DNA from: Chloroflexota bacterium | GTDB taxonomy: Bacteria > Chloroflexota > Anaerolineae > Anaerolineales > Villigracilaceae | Direction: 5' to 3' | DNA length: 56,904 nucleotides | Assembly: GCA_029782225.1 (NCBI GenBank) | Contig: JAKOVF010000052.1 | Span: forward strand, 1-56,904 | Shown here: positions 34,960 through 43,732 of the stretch, piece by piece | How the letters are laid out: every line of letters begins with the position of its first letter | Numbering within the stretch: position 1 is the first letter of the stretch | Notes under the pieces: model-generated | Told to the model about the DNA's origin: nothing | The model's database searches: none | What the model saw: only the letters and a program-made list of their open reading frames with translations | Made by a program: the position numbers and the translations under genes

Positions 34960-34970
34960 ATACAGTATAT
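34960..34970. promoter_or_regulatory. Possible operator in a divergent promoter region
   Basis: TATACAGTATA is a perfect odd palindrome in an AT-rich patch, followed by TTGATAGTATAG, 20 bases above the AIM24 start and 87 above the peptidase start. It may be overlapping -10 elements or a regulator site; no matching regulator is known. Confidence 0.3.
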
Positions 34971-35056
34971 TGATAGTATAGTTCCTTCGTCTTTCACCAT
35001 CAAATGAACATACGGATGAAGCAGGTGATTGTTGCATAACGAGCCAGGAGAAAAAT

Positions 35057-36559
35057 ATGCGCCTCCGAAAATTTAATGTCCTAATAATCGTTGTGCTGAT
35101 GATGATCTCATGCGTGCAGGTGCTTCCTCCCACGCTTACACCTACAACGACCGTGGTACCGCCGACGAAAACAGCCACAGTCTCACCGACACCCCCGCCC
35201 GTGGAGGCAGACGCCGGGGCGGCTGGCATCGGCGATTCGCTCTACCCCGGTCTGGGCAACGGCGGCTATGACGTTCAGCATTACACCCTGGATTTGACAG
35301 TCAATGATGTGTCAACCAGCAACCTCGACGGCATCACAACCATCGAGGCCAGAGCGACAGAGAATCTGAGCAGTTTCAACCTGGATTTTATTGGCTTCAA
35401 GATCGACACCATTGTGGTCAACGGAGAATCTGCAACGTTTGGCCGCGACGGACAGGAATTGACGATTACACCATCGACGCCGCTGGCGAAAAACCAACCT
35501 TTTACTGTCGAAGTTAAATATCAGGGCTCGCCGGAATCCACGAGTTCCACGGCCATCCCGATTCAAATCGGCTGGATCAGCTTCAGCCAGGGCAGTTTTG
35601 TGATGAGTGAACCGGACGGCGCCGCGGACTTTTATCCCGTCAACGATCACCCGTTGGACAAAGCAACCTATACCTTTCGCGTCACGGTTCCAAAACCATT
35701 TGAAGTTGCGGCCAACGGCCTATTGAAAGAGTCCGACGATCATGGGACGACGACCACTTATCTATTTGAAACCCGCGATCCCATGGCAAGTTATCTGGCC
35801 ACCATTGATATTGGCGACTTCAATACTGAGACCATGGAATCAGCCCGAGGGATTCCAATTCGAAATTATTACGCAGCCACACTCCCAAAAGATGTGAACA
35901 AGCCCTTCGCACGCCAGGGTGAAATGCTGGATTATTTCAGCAGCACCTTCGGTCCTTATCCATTCGAAGTGTACGGCGCTCTCGTGCTGAACGTTCAAGT
36001 CGGGACTGCACTCGAGAATCAAACCATGTCTGTCTTTGGCAACGACATGATCGATCCACAAAACGTCAAGGAGACCGAACTGACTGTCGCACATGAAATG
36101 GCCCATCAATGGTTTGGCGATAGCGTCAGTGTGGCCGATTGGAGCGACATCTGGCTGAACGAGAGTTTCGCCACTTACTCTGAGGGCTTATGGATTGAGC
36201 ACACCGATGGACGTAAAGCGCTGGATGAATGGATCAAGAATGTATATGGATTTGTTCGCGAGAACCAGGGGAGAATGTCGCCGCCGGGAAAACCACCCGC
36301 GGACGATCTATTCAACGCAGGGGTTTATTACTGGGGCGCGCTGGGCCTGCACGCCTTGCGCCTGGAAGTCGGTGACGAAACTTTCTTCAAGATATTACAG
36401 AGCTACTATAAACAGTACGCGGGTGGCAACGCCGGGACGGCTGACTTTATTGCGGTGGCGGAAAAAGTCAGCGGAAAGGACCTCGGCGCTTTCTTTGACA
36501 GTTGGCTATACAGCGATACACTCGCTCCTATTCCTGAACTCGGGTTGAGGACAAAGTAG
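35057..36559 (+). CDS. M1-family metallopeptidase lipoprotein
   Basis: 500-residue surface-anchored aminopeptidase-like protein. A short lipoprotein signal (LIIVVLMMISC, Cys about 16) is followed by a Thr/Pro/Val-rich linker (about 20-50), then the M1 N-terminal beta domain (VQHYTLDLTVNDVST). The catalytic domain has ALENQTMSVFG in place of the usual GxMEN, zinc motif HEMAHQWFGD and the third ligand in WLNESFATYSEGLW (HExxH-x18-E). It ends soon after the catalytic domain, so the long C-terminal helical domain of full M1 enzymes is missing, as in many bacterial short forms. AGGAG precedes the start. Confidence 0.88.
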   Translation: MRLRKFNVLIIVVLMMISCVQVLPPTLTPTTTVVPPTKTATVSPTPPPVEADAGAAGIGDSLYPGLGNGGYDVQHYTLDLTVNDVSTSNLDGITTIEARATENLSSFNLDFIGFKIDTIVVNGESATFGRDGQELTITPSTPLAKNQPFTVEVKYQGSPESTSSTAIPIQIGWISFSQGSFVMSEPDGAADFYPVNDHPLDKATYTFRVTVPKPFEVAANGLLKESDDHGTTTTYLFETRDPMASYLATIDIGDFNTETMESARGIPIRNYYAATLPKDVNKPFARQGEMLDYFSSTFGPYPFEVYGALVLNVQVGTALENQTMSVFGNDMIDPQNVKETELTVAHEMAHQWFGDSVSVADWSDIWLNESFATYSEGLWIEHTDGRKALDEWIKNVYGFVRENQGRMSPPGKPPADDLFNAGVYYWGALGLHALRLEVGDETFFKILQSYYKQYAGGNAGTADFIAVAEKVSGKDLGAFFDSWLYSDTLAPIPELGLRTK

Positions 36560-36720
36560 AATTGATCTCATCGGGGTTCGTATGGTCGCTCTGCTTTATC
36601 CCAAATGCCATTGGTTTGCTCGTTTGAAGCAAGACTCACGCACAGGATGGTTGGGCCATTTCTAAAGGAATATCTGCCCCGTTATCGGTGTTATCACGTT
36701 TGTTATAATTTTTGAGAAAA

Positions 36721-39474
36721 ATGACGAGTCTTCCTACTGGTACGGTCACTTTTCTCTTTACGGATATCGAAGGCAGCACCCGGTTGGCGCGTGAACACCC
36801 GGACGTATGGGAAACACTGCGGGCAAGACATGACACCCTCCTACGCGAGGCTATTGAATCAAACAACGGAACTGTCTTCCAGATCGTAGGAGACGCCTTT
36901 TGTGCTGCCTTTTATGAAGCGGTGGATGCGCTCAAAGCTGCTTATCACGCGCAACAAAAACTGCGGGATGAACCGTGGGGTGAGGCAATCATCCGCGTAC
37001 GGATGGGACTGCACACGGGGGAAGTCAAAGCAGTGGATAATGACTACCATGGATATCTCACACTGAGCCTTGTTCAGCGGATTATGTCGGCCGGGCATGG
37101 CGGACAGGTTCTGATCTCAGCCGCGACCGAAATCCTGCTGCAGAGTCAACTGCCTGAGGAGATCCGTCTGCGGGATCTGGGCAAACACAGGTTTAAGGAT
37201 GTTCCTCAGCCCTTGCGCGTCTTTCAAGTCTGCGCGAATGATTTGCAAAGTGAGTTCCCGGCTCTTCAGACACAAGATTCTCACCCAAACAATCTTCCCA
37301 CTCAGGTCACCAGTTTCGTCGGGCGTCAGAACGAATTGATCGAGATCAGGAATCTGATGCGCGAGACGCGCATCCTGACGCTGACCGGTCCGGGCGGAAG
37401 CGGAAAGACGCGCCTGGCGCTGCAGGTTGCCCGGGAGATGATCCCGGATTTTGAAGACGGAGTATTTTTTGTCGCGCTGAGTCCCATCACCGACCCCGGG
37501 CTTGTCATTTCAACCATTGCCCGATCTTTAGGGATAACGGAAGCCGCGGGACGGACGGTCTTCGAAAGCCTGAAGGAGCACCTGCAAAACAAATCCCTGC
37601 TTCTATTGCTGGATAATTTTGAGCAGGTGACTTCTGCATCAGCGCTGGTGGCGGAACTCCTGGCAGCGTGCAACAAGTTAAAGGTTTTGGCAACCAGCCG
37701 TGAAGGGCTGCACATCAGCGGCGAACGCGAGTACCCGGTACTCCCGCTGACATTGCCGAATCTCACAGGGCCATTATCGCTGGAATCTCTCGCAGGGTCT
37801 GCTTCAGTTGAACTGTTTATGCAGCGTGCTCAAGCGATCAAACCGGACTTCCAAATGACAGACGAGCTAGCACCTGTGGTTGCGAAAATTTGTCATCGGT
37901 TGGATGGCCTGCCACTGGCCATTGAACTGGCTGCGGCGCGCATCAAGTTACTGCGACCAGCCGCCATGCTGGCCCGCCTTGAGAATCGCCTGGAATTTCT
38001 GACTGGCGGCGCGCGTGATCTGCCGGCACGCCAACAGACTCTCCGCAATGCGATTGCATGGAGCTATGACCTGCTGGATGAAGACGAACAGAAACTATTT
38101 CGATGGCTCTCTGTCTTTGTTAGCGGTTGCGCGCTGGATGCGGTCGAGGCTGTGATCGGGAATGACCTTGATCATGCCGTCCTGCTAAACCAATTAGAGT
38201 CACTGCTGGACAAAAGTCTGCTGCGCGAAGTGGAGAATGCAAATGGGCAGCCGCGTTTTCTGATGTTGGAGACTCTGCGCGAGTTCGGCCTGGAGCAATT
38301 GAATGCCAGCGGAGAGGAAGAGACGGCTCGTCGCCGCCACGCGGATTTTTATCTGGCACTCGCGGAACGGGCCGAATCCAGCCTCGACAGCACCAAGCAG
38401 GTCGAATGGATGGATCGTATGGAACGGGAGCATGACAACCTGCGGGCAGGCCTCGAGTGGAGCAGAACTGCAAGGGATGCGGGAGAACTATGTTTACGAT
38501 TGGCCGGCGCACTGGCACGCTTCTGGGAAGTGCATGGTCATTTTAGCGAAGGGCGTGAGCGGCTGTCCGCTATTCTTTCCATGAAGGCTGCACAGGCTCG
38601 AACAATTGCACGCGCCAAGCTCCTGTCCCGGTCTGCAGAACTTGCCTACCGCCAAAGTGATTACCCATCCACTATATCCTTCGCCCGGGAGAGCCTGGCA
38701 ATTTACCGCGAAACGGGTGATAAGCAGGGGGCTGCGTCTGCGCTCGTCAAACTGGGAAATGCAGCGACAGAGATGGGCGATTATGCCGGCGCCTCCCGAT
38801 CTTTGAAGGAAGCGCTGACGATTTGGGGCGAGTTGCACGATAAACATGGCATTGCGCGCGCACTCATCAGTCTGGGATGGGTCGCTCTGCGAAAAGGAGA
38901 TTATCGGCTGGCGAATGCGCGCCTGGGAGAAGCATTAACCTTATCCCGCGAACTGGGGGATACTAGGAGTATGGGCTTCGAGCTTTCCGGCCTGGGTGAG
39001 GTGGCACTGCGTCAGGGCGATTATCTGCGCGCAACGCAACTTATGGAGGAGAGCCTGGAATTACGCAGACAACTGGGCAATAAATGGGGCGTAGCCGTTT
39101 CGCTGGGGATGTTAGGCTGGGTCGCCATGCGCCAGCGGGATTGGGACCTCGCCAGCGCACGATTGGGCGAGAGTCTCGAGGTCCGGCAAGAGATCGGCGA
39201 CAAGGGCGGCAGCGCCTGGTGCCTCGAACGCCTGGCCGGGGTTGCCATGGCACAGGAACAGGCTGAGAAAGCGGTACGGCTTTTCGGTGCGGCAGCCGCG
39301 CTGAGGGACCGCATCGGCTCGGCCATTGATCCCGCGGACCGAGCTCGATTTGAAAGGAACCACGACTCCTTACGCGCAAAATTGGGCAAGGAGCGATTTG
39401 AAGCCATATGGAATGAAGGCGGCGCGATGACGCTGGAGCAGGTTATTGCTTACGCGCTGAACGCAGACGTGTAA
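36721..39474 (+). CDS. Class III cyclase domain - NTPase - TPR regulator
   Basis: 917-residue cytoplasmic multidomain protein. Residues 1-175 are a class III nucleotide cyclase domain (TVTFLFTDIEGSTRLAREH with a metal Asp, IVGDAFCAAF with the second Asp). The transition-state stretch reads LTLSLVQRIMSAGHGGQ, so the usual Asn of NxxxR is Ser while Arg is kept. Next is a STAND/NB-ARC-like NTPase with LTGPGGSGKTRLAL (about 221) and LLLLDNFEQV, then a winged helix (RNAIAWSYDLLDEDEQKLFRWLSVF), and about six TPR-like repeats from about residue 640 to 860. Similar proteins are abundant in Chloroflexota and actinobacteria and are thought to be signal-regulated. The ligand is unknown, and cyclase activity is uncertain. 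The start is ATG 36721 rather than the TTG 9 bases above. Confidence 0.87.
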   Translation: MTSLPTGTVTFLFTDIEGSTRLAREHPDVWETLRARHDTLLREAIESNNGTVFQIVGDAFCAAFYEAVDALKAAYHAQQKLRDEPWGEAIIRVRMGLHTGEVKAVDNDYHGYLTLSLVQRIMSAGHGGQVLISAATEILLQSQLPEEIRLRDLGKHRFKDVPQPLRVFQVCANDLQSEFPALQTQDSHPNNLPTQVTSFVGRQNELIEIRNLMRETRILTLTGPGGSGKTRLALQVAREMIPDFEDGVFFVALSPITDPGLVISTIARSLGITEAAGRTVFESLKEHLQNKSLLLLLDNFEQVTSASALVAELLAACNKLKVLATSREGLHISGEREYPVLPLTLPNLTGPLSLESLAGSASVELFMQRAQAIKPDFQMTDELAPVVAKICHRLDGLPLAIELAAARIKLLRPAAMLARLENRLEFLTGGARDLPARQQTLRNAIAWSYDLLDEDEQKLFRWLSVFVSGCALDAVEAVIGNDLDHAVLLNQLESLLDKSLLREVENANGQPRFLMLETLREFGLEQLNASGEEETARRRHADFYLALAERAESSLDSTKQVEWMDRMEREHDNLRAGLEWSRTARDAGELCLRLAGALARFWEVHGHFSEGRERLSAILSMKAAQARTIARAKLLSRSAELAYRQSDYPSTISFARESLAIYRETGDKQGAASALVKLGNAATEMGDYAGASRSLKEALTIWGELHDKHGIARALISLGWVALRKGDYRLANARLGEALTLSRELGDTRSMGFELSGLGEVALRQGDYLRATQLMEESLELRRQLGNKWGVAVSLGMLGWVAMRQRDWDLASARLGESLEVRQEIGDKGGSAWCLERLAGVAMAQEQAEKAVRLFGAAAALRDRIGSAIDPADRARFERNHDSLRAKLGKERFEAIWNEGGAMTLEQVIAYALNADV

Positions 39475-39525
39475 TTCCTACATCTTCCCCTATATTTGGT
39501 AGACAGGCATTAACCAAACTCTTAT

Positions 39526-39555
39526 TTGACAGTACTTATCCGAATATGTTACTAT
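39526..39555 (+). promoter_or_regulatory. Sigma-70-type promoter of the riboswitch-terC unit
   Basis: TTGACA (39526-39531) and TACTAT (39550-39555) are separated by 18 bases. Transcription would start near 39562, a few bases before the aptamer. Confidence 0.7.
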
Positions 39556-39565
39556 TCCGCAGCTT

Positions 39566-39669
39566 CAAGTAGGGAGTAGCCGCTCATTCCAAATGGGACA
39601 GCCTGTCGTCAGTACGGAGTCAACGCTCCCGGCAGCTGTATGTGCAAAACACAACCGGCGAGACTACCA
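39566..39669 (+). ncRNA. yybP-ykoY (manganese) riboswitch aptamer
   Basis: The leader before terC carries the hallmarks of the yybP-ykoY class: GGGAGTAGC near the 5' end (39572), an inner stretch GTCGTCAGTACGGAGTC (39607 on), and CCGGCGAGACTACC closing it (39656 on). GTAG (39569) and CTAC (39664) can form the outer stem. The class binds Mn2+ and controls TerC/Mn exporters, which fits the downstream gene. The aptamer's 3' strand overlaps the 5' arm of the following terminator, so ligand binding should turn expression on. Confidence 0.85.
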
Positions 39670-39698
39670 CGATTCAACCGTGGAGTCTCGTTTTTTTT
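39660..39698 (+). terminator. Riboswitch expression-platform terminator
   Basis: GAGACTACCACG and CGTGGAGTCTC pair over 11 bases with a single bulged A and a 7-base loop, followed by G and eight Ts. Its left arm contains the CTAC needed for the aptamer outer stem, so the two structures exclude each other. Confidence 0.82.
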
Positions 39699-39732
39699 AT
39701 TCTCCACGGGGTCATTTCAAACAAGGAGTCTT

Positions 39733-40704
39733 ATGATGGAAGGAATAATCTGGTTGTGGGTCGGTTTCAATCTATTTGTGCTGTTAATGCTCGCACTTGA
39801 CCTGGGGGTGTTTCACCGCAACTCGCATGTCGTCTCAACCAAAGAAGCAGCCATCTGGACCGTGGTCTGGATTGGTTTAGCGATGCTCTTCAATATCGGC
39901 ATCTATTTCTTTTGGAATGTTCTCTCACCCGAAAGCACCTACACAAACAGCGAAGCCTCACTGGCATTCTTCACGGGCTATCTCATCGAAAAATCATTGA
40001 GTGTAGATAACATCTTCGTCTTCATCCTGATTTTTAGCTTTTTTGCCGTGCCGGCCGCCTATCAACACCATGTCCTTTTCTGGGGCATCATCGGAGCTTT
40101 GATCATGCGCGGCGCGCTGATCCTCGTCGGGGCGGCCCTGCTCGAGCAATTCCACTGGGTCATCTATATCTTCGGCGCTTTCCTGATCTTCACAGGAATC
40201 CGCATGGCGCTCCACAAAAATGAGGAAGTCCATCCAGAAAACAATCCGCTGGTGAAATTGCTTCGCCACGTCATGCCGGTGACAGAGAACTACGAGGGCG
40301 ACAAATTCTTTATCCGCCGGGCAGGCACTCTCATGGCAACACCCCTCTTCCTGGTCCTGCTGATCGTTGAAAGCACCGATCTGATCTTTGCCGTGGACTC
40401 GATCCCCGCCATCTTTGCAGTGACGGGTGACCCGTTCATCGTCTACACCTCGAATGTTTTCGCCATCCTGGGACTGCGCTCACTCTACTTCCTCCTGGCA
40501 GGCGTCATGGACAAGTTCACGTATCTGAAACTTGGCCTGGCTGTTGTGCTGACCTTCGTGGGCATCAAGATGGTCATGGTGGACGTTTATAAAATTCCGG
40601 TGGGGATGTCGCTTGGAGTCATTGTGAGCATTCTCGGAGTTTCCATCATTGCATCACTCTGGAAGGCGCGGAACAATGCAGAGAGCCTGAGCGTGGCGGA
40701 ATAA
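39733..40704 (+). CDS. TerC-family membrane protein, likely Mn2+ exporter
   Basis: 323 residues from the ATG at 39733 (AAGGAG 39723-39728); a longer frame from 39640 would begin inside the riboswitch. It has about nine hydrophobic segments and the TerC signature acids: LALDLGVFHR, LIEKSLSVDNIFVFILIFSFF, and LLIVESTDLIFAVDSIPAIFAVTGDPFIVYTSNVFAILGLRSLYF. TerC/Alx proteins move manganese or other metals out of the cell. Control by a manganese riboswitch agrees with that. A strong terminator follows. Confidence 0.92.
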   Translation: MMEGIIWLWVGFNLFVLLMLALDLGVFHRNSHVVSTKEAAIWTVVWIGLAMLFNIGIYFFWNVLSPESTYTNSEASLAFFTGYLIEKSLSVDNIFVFILIFSFFAVPAAYQHHVLFWGIIGALIMRGALILVGAALLEQFHWVIYIFGAFLIFTGIRMALHKNEEVHPENNPLVKLLRHVMPVTENYEGDKFFIRRAGTLMATPLFLVLLIVESTDLIFAVDSIPAIFAVTGDPFIVYTSNVFAILGLRSLYFLLAGVMDKFTYLKLGLAVVLTFVGIKMVMVDVYKIPVGMSLGVIVSILGVSIIASLWKARNNAESLSVAE

Positions 40705-40728
40705 AGTTCCCAGCCTGGAACAGATGAA

Positions 40729-40757
40729 GGGCGCCGGCCTGGCCGGTGCCCTTTTTT
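40729..40757 (+). terminator. Rho-independent terminator after terC
   Basis: GGGCGCCGGCC and GGCCGGTGCCC fold into a long GC-rich stem (one G-U pair) followed by six Ts. Confidence 0.88.
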
Positions 40758-40783
40758 CTTACAAATCTCTAATCCCCGGCCTC

Positions 40784-40843
40784 TTGACCAAAACTTAAGT
40801 CGCGTATAAAGTTAAGCCCGCTTAACTAAAAAGAAGGCTTAAC
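40784..40843 (+). promoter_or_regulatory. Promoter and likely MarR operator
   Basis: TTGACC (40784) and TATAAA (40805) could be -35 and -10 elements (15-base spacing, short). Downstream, half-sites GTTAAGCC (40811), CTTAAC (40821) and GGCTTAAC (40836) form overlapping inverted repeats reaching the base before the MarR start codon; CTTAAG also lies at 40794. This fits self-repression by the MarR protein. Confidence 0.55.
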
Positions 40844-40844
40844 T

Positions 40845-41324
40845 ATGACCAGTGTTGTCCAAATACCAAAATCCCTGCGCGATTGGGTGGAGATCACCAC
40901 CCACCGCACCATGCGTGACCAGGCGCATTATGTCAAATCCCTGGGCTTTTCCATGCCGCAGTTTTTCATGCTGATGCGGGTCTACTATAAAAAGCAGTGC
41001 GGCATCTCTGATTTGAGCGAGCATATGGAAATTACCACTGCCGCAGCCAGCCAGACCGTGGAGAAACTTGTCCAGGGCGGATTCCTCGAACGCGCGGAAG
41101 ACCCGAATGACCGCCGCGCCAAGCAGGTGACCCTTTCCCGGAAAGGTCGCGATCTGATCGAGAAGAGCATGATCGAGCGCTTTCGCTGGGTGGATGAAAT
41201 TTTCGCCAGGATCAATGCCGAAGAACGTGCAAAGGTTACTGAGGCACTGACAATTTTATGGAATGCTGTCCAACAGGTGGAAGGCGAGAAAGACCTCGCG
41301 AATATCTCCCATCCTTCCGCATAA
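40845..41324 (+). CDS. MarR-family transcriptional regulator
   Basis: 159-residue winged-helix dimer. GFSMPQFFMLMRVYYKKQCGISDLSEHMEITTAAASQTVEKLVQGGFLERAEDPNDRRAKQVTLSRKGRDLIEK contains the recognition helix (TTAAASQTVEKLV) and the wing DPNDRRAKQVTLS typical of MarR. It is the first gene before two pairs of ABC exporters and probably represses itself and them, released by a ligand that the exporters remove. That regulatory link is inference from position and the operator-like repeats. Confidence 0.9.
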   Translation: MTSVVQIPKSLRDWVEITTHRTMRDQAHYVKSLGFSMPQFFMLMRVYYKKQCGISDLSEHMEITTAAASQTVEKLVQGGFLERAEDPNDRRAKQVTLSRKGRDLIEKSMIERFRWVDEIFARINAEERAKVTEALTILWNAVQQVEGEKDLANISHPSA

Positions 41325-41488
41325 TTTCTCCATGATCATTTGATATTTTTGCAAGTATACCGGTGGTCTCGAGACGGCTGACGACCCTTCAACTACGCTC
41401 AGGGCGCGCTGCCTGCTCGACGCCAAGACTCTTGCCAGAAGGAACACCATGCAATCAATAAAAAGCTATTCCACGAGGAGCGATACTG

Positions 41489-43732
41489 ATGCTTAAGCTG
41501 CTCAAATTTGCGAAGCCATACTGGTTGATGCTCGCGCTCGCCATTACGCTTCTGTTTGCGCAAGCAAATTTTGACCTGGCTCTGCCGGATTATCTTTCCC
41601 GCATTGTGAACACGGGCATCCAGCAGAGTGGAGTTGAAAATGCTGTCCCGCAGGCCATTCGCCAGGGCGAAATGAACCGGTTGCTCCTCTTCCTGAGCCC
41701 GGCGGATAAAGAGTCCGTGCTCGCGGATTACACCCTCATCGACCAGAATTCCCCCGACTATGAAAAATATGTCGAGGAATATCCTGCCCTCAAAAGTGAA
41801 CCTATCTATGTGTTGAATGACGTCCACCAGGCGGAAATCAACCGTCTCAGCCCGATCATGGGCAAAGCCTTGCTGGCTGTTTCAGGGATTGAAGCGGCGC
41901 TGGCGGATCCGGCCAAGGCTGCGCAAATCGGCAGCGCGTTCGGCGGCTTTGACCTGAGCAAGCTTCCCGCCGGCGCAGATGTTTTCACCATGCTGGGTAA
42001 ACTCCCCCCCGAACAATTGGCAAAGATTACCGACGCCATGGATCAGAAGTTCGCGGCGCTCGGTGACAAAATGATCGTGCAAGCGGCAATCGGCGCGGTC
42101 AAGGCTGAGTACAAAGCGCTCGGCATGAACACAGACAAGGTGCAGAACAGCTACATCATCAACGTTGGCGGATGGATGCTTCTACTGACCCTTGCGTCCG
42201 GCGTCTGTACCATTATTGTTGGGTATCTATCTGCAAAGATTGCGGCTGGCATGGCGCGCGATATCCGCCGTGACGTGTTCAAGAAGGTTGAAAGCTATTC
42301 CAATACCGAGTTCGACAAGTTCTCGACAGCCTCGCTCATTACGCGTACCACCAACGATGTGACCCAGATCCAGATGGTGGTCATTATGATGGTGCGCATG
42401 ATGTTCTATGCACCGCTGATCGGTATCGGCGGCATCATCAAAGTCCTCGCCAAGGATTCACCGCTCTCGTGGCTGATCGGCGTAGCTGTGTTGATGCTGG
42501 TCAGTTTGATCGCGATTGTCTTCTCGCTTTCCCTGCCCAAGTTCAAGCTCATCCAGAAACTGGTTGACCGCATCAACCTTGTGGCGCGCGAAAACCTCTC
42601 GGGCATGATGGTCATCCGCTCCTTCAACATGCAGGAGTTCGAGGAGAACCGTTTCGACAAAGCCAACCTGGATCTGACCGCGGTCAGTCTGTTCATCAAC
42701 CGCGTGATGGTGATCATGATGCCCTTGATGATGCTGATCATGAACGTGTTGCTGCTTTCCATCATATGGTTCGGCGCACGCCAGGTTGCAGATGCAAATA
42801 TGCAGGTTGGCGACATGATCGCGTTCATGCAGTACGCCATGCAGATCGTGATGTCGTTCCTGATGATGTCCTTCATGTTCATCATCATTCCGCGCGCTTC
42901 TGTGTCGGCGGACCGCATTGATGAAGTACTCAGCACTGAACCGCATATCCACGATCCCAGGCAGCCGCGACAGTTCCCCGCTCCATTCAAGGGATCGGTG
43001 GAATTCAACAATGTGTCCTTCCGCTATCCCGGCGCGGATACAGACGCCCTGCATAACATCAACTTTATCGCCCAACCGGGACAGACCACCGCGTTGATCG
43101 GCTCCACCGGCGCGGGCAAATCCACAATCGTCAATCTCATTCCGCGCTTCTATGAAGTAACCGGCGGCTCGATCCTCGTAGATGGCATGGACATCCGTGA
43201 TGTGACCCAGCACGACCTGCGCGACAAGATCGGTTACGTGCCGCAAAAGAGCGCGTTGTTCTCCGGCACGATCGAGTCCAATCTGCGCTATGCGGACGAG
43301 AATGCCACGCCAGAGATGATTGAATCCGCCATTGATATTGCGCAGGCAAAGGAATTCGTGGAATCGAAACCCGAGGGTATGGCCGCAGAAATCTCACAGG
43401 GCGGCGCAAACGTATCCGGTGGACAAAAACAGCGCCTCTCTATCGCCCGCGCCATCGTCAAGAAGCCGCCGATCTATATCCTCGATGACAGTTTCTCAGC
43501 GCTCGACTTCAGGACTGACGCCGCATTACGCCGCGCATTCAAGGAAAAAACTGCAGACAGTACCCTGCTGATCGTGACCCAGCGCGTCTCCACCGTAAAG
43601 AATGCTGAACAGATCATTGTGCTCGATGAGGGCAGGATCGTTGGCAAGGGAACACACAGCGAATTAATGAAAAACTGCGAAACCTATAAAGAGATTGCCT
43701 TGTCGCAACTCAGCATGGAGGAATTAGCATGA
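41489..43732 (+). CDS. ABC exporter half-transporter, degenerate-site subunit (pair 1)
   Basis: 747 residues: six membrane segments plus an ATPase domain. Between segments 1 and 2 lies an extracytoplasmic insert of about 170 residues (from about residue 38), far longer than usual. Walker A GSTGAGKST (about 537) and signature NVSGGQKQR (about 644) are canonical, but Walker B is ILDDS with Asp instead of catalytic Glu, and the switch is TQRVS with Gln instead of His. These are the marks of the non-catalytic-site half of heterodimeric exporters such as TM287 or BmrC. GAGGAG precedes the start, and the stop overlaps the next gene (ATGA). Confidence 0.9.
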   Translation: MLKLLKFAKPYWLMLALAITLLFAQANFDLALPDYLSRIVNTGIQQSGVENAVPQAIRQGEMNRLLLFLSPADKESVLADYTLIDQNSPDYEKYVEEYPALKSEPIYVLNDVHQAEINRLSPIMGKALLAVSGIEAALADPAKAAQIGSAFGGFDLSKLPAGADVFTMLGKLPPEQLAKITDAMDQKFAALGDKMIVQAAIGAVKAEYKALGMNTDKVQNSYIINVGGWMLLLTLASGVCTIIVGYLSAKIAAGMARDIRRDVFKKVESYSNTEFDKFSTASLITRTTNDVTQIQMVVIMMVRMMFYAPLIGIGGIIKVLAKDSPLSWLIGVAVLMLVSLIAIVFSLSLPKFKLIQKLVDRINLVARENLSGMMVIRSFNMQEFEENRFDKANLDLTAVSLFINRVMVIMMPLMMLIMNVLLLSIIWFGARQVADANMQVGDMIAFMQYAMQIVMSFLMMSFMFIIIPRASVSADRIDEVLSTEPHIHDPRQPRQFPAPFKGSVEFNNVSFRYPGADTDALHNINFIAQPGQTTALIGSTGAGKSTIVNLIPRFYEVTGGSILVDGMDIRDVTQHDLRDKIGYVPQKSALFSGTIESNLRYADENATPEMIESAIDIAQAKEFVESKPEGMAAEISQGGANVSGGQKQRLSIARAIVKKPPIYILDDSFSALDFRTDAALRRAFKEKTADSTLLIVTQRVSTVKNAEQIIVLDEGRIVGKGTHSELMKNCETYKEIALSQLSMEELA

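Noticed and set aside
42458..43246. 262-codon minus-strand frame rich in His and Asp
   Set aside because: Antisense shadow of the membrane and ATPase coding region of an ABC exporter; composition reflects complement of Met/Ile codons.
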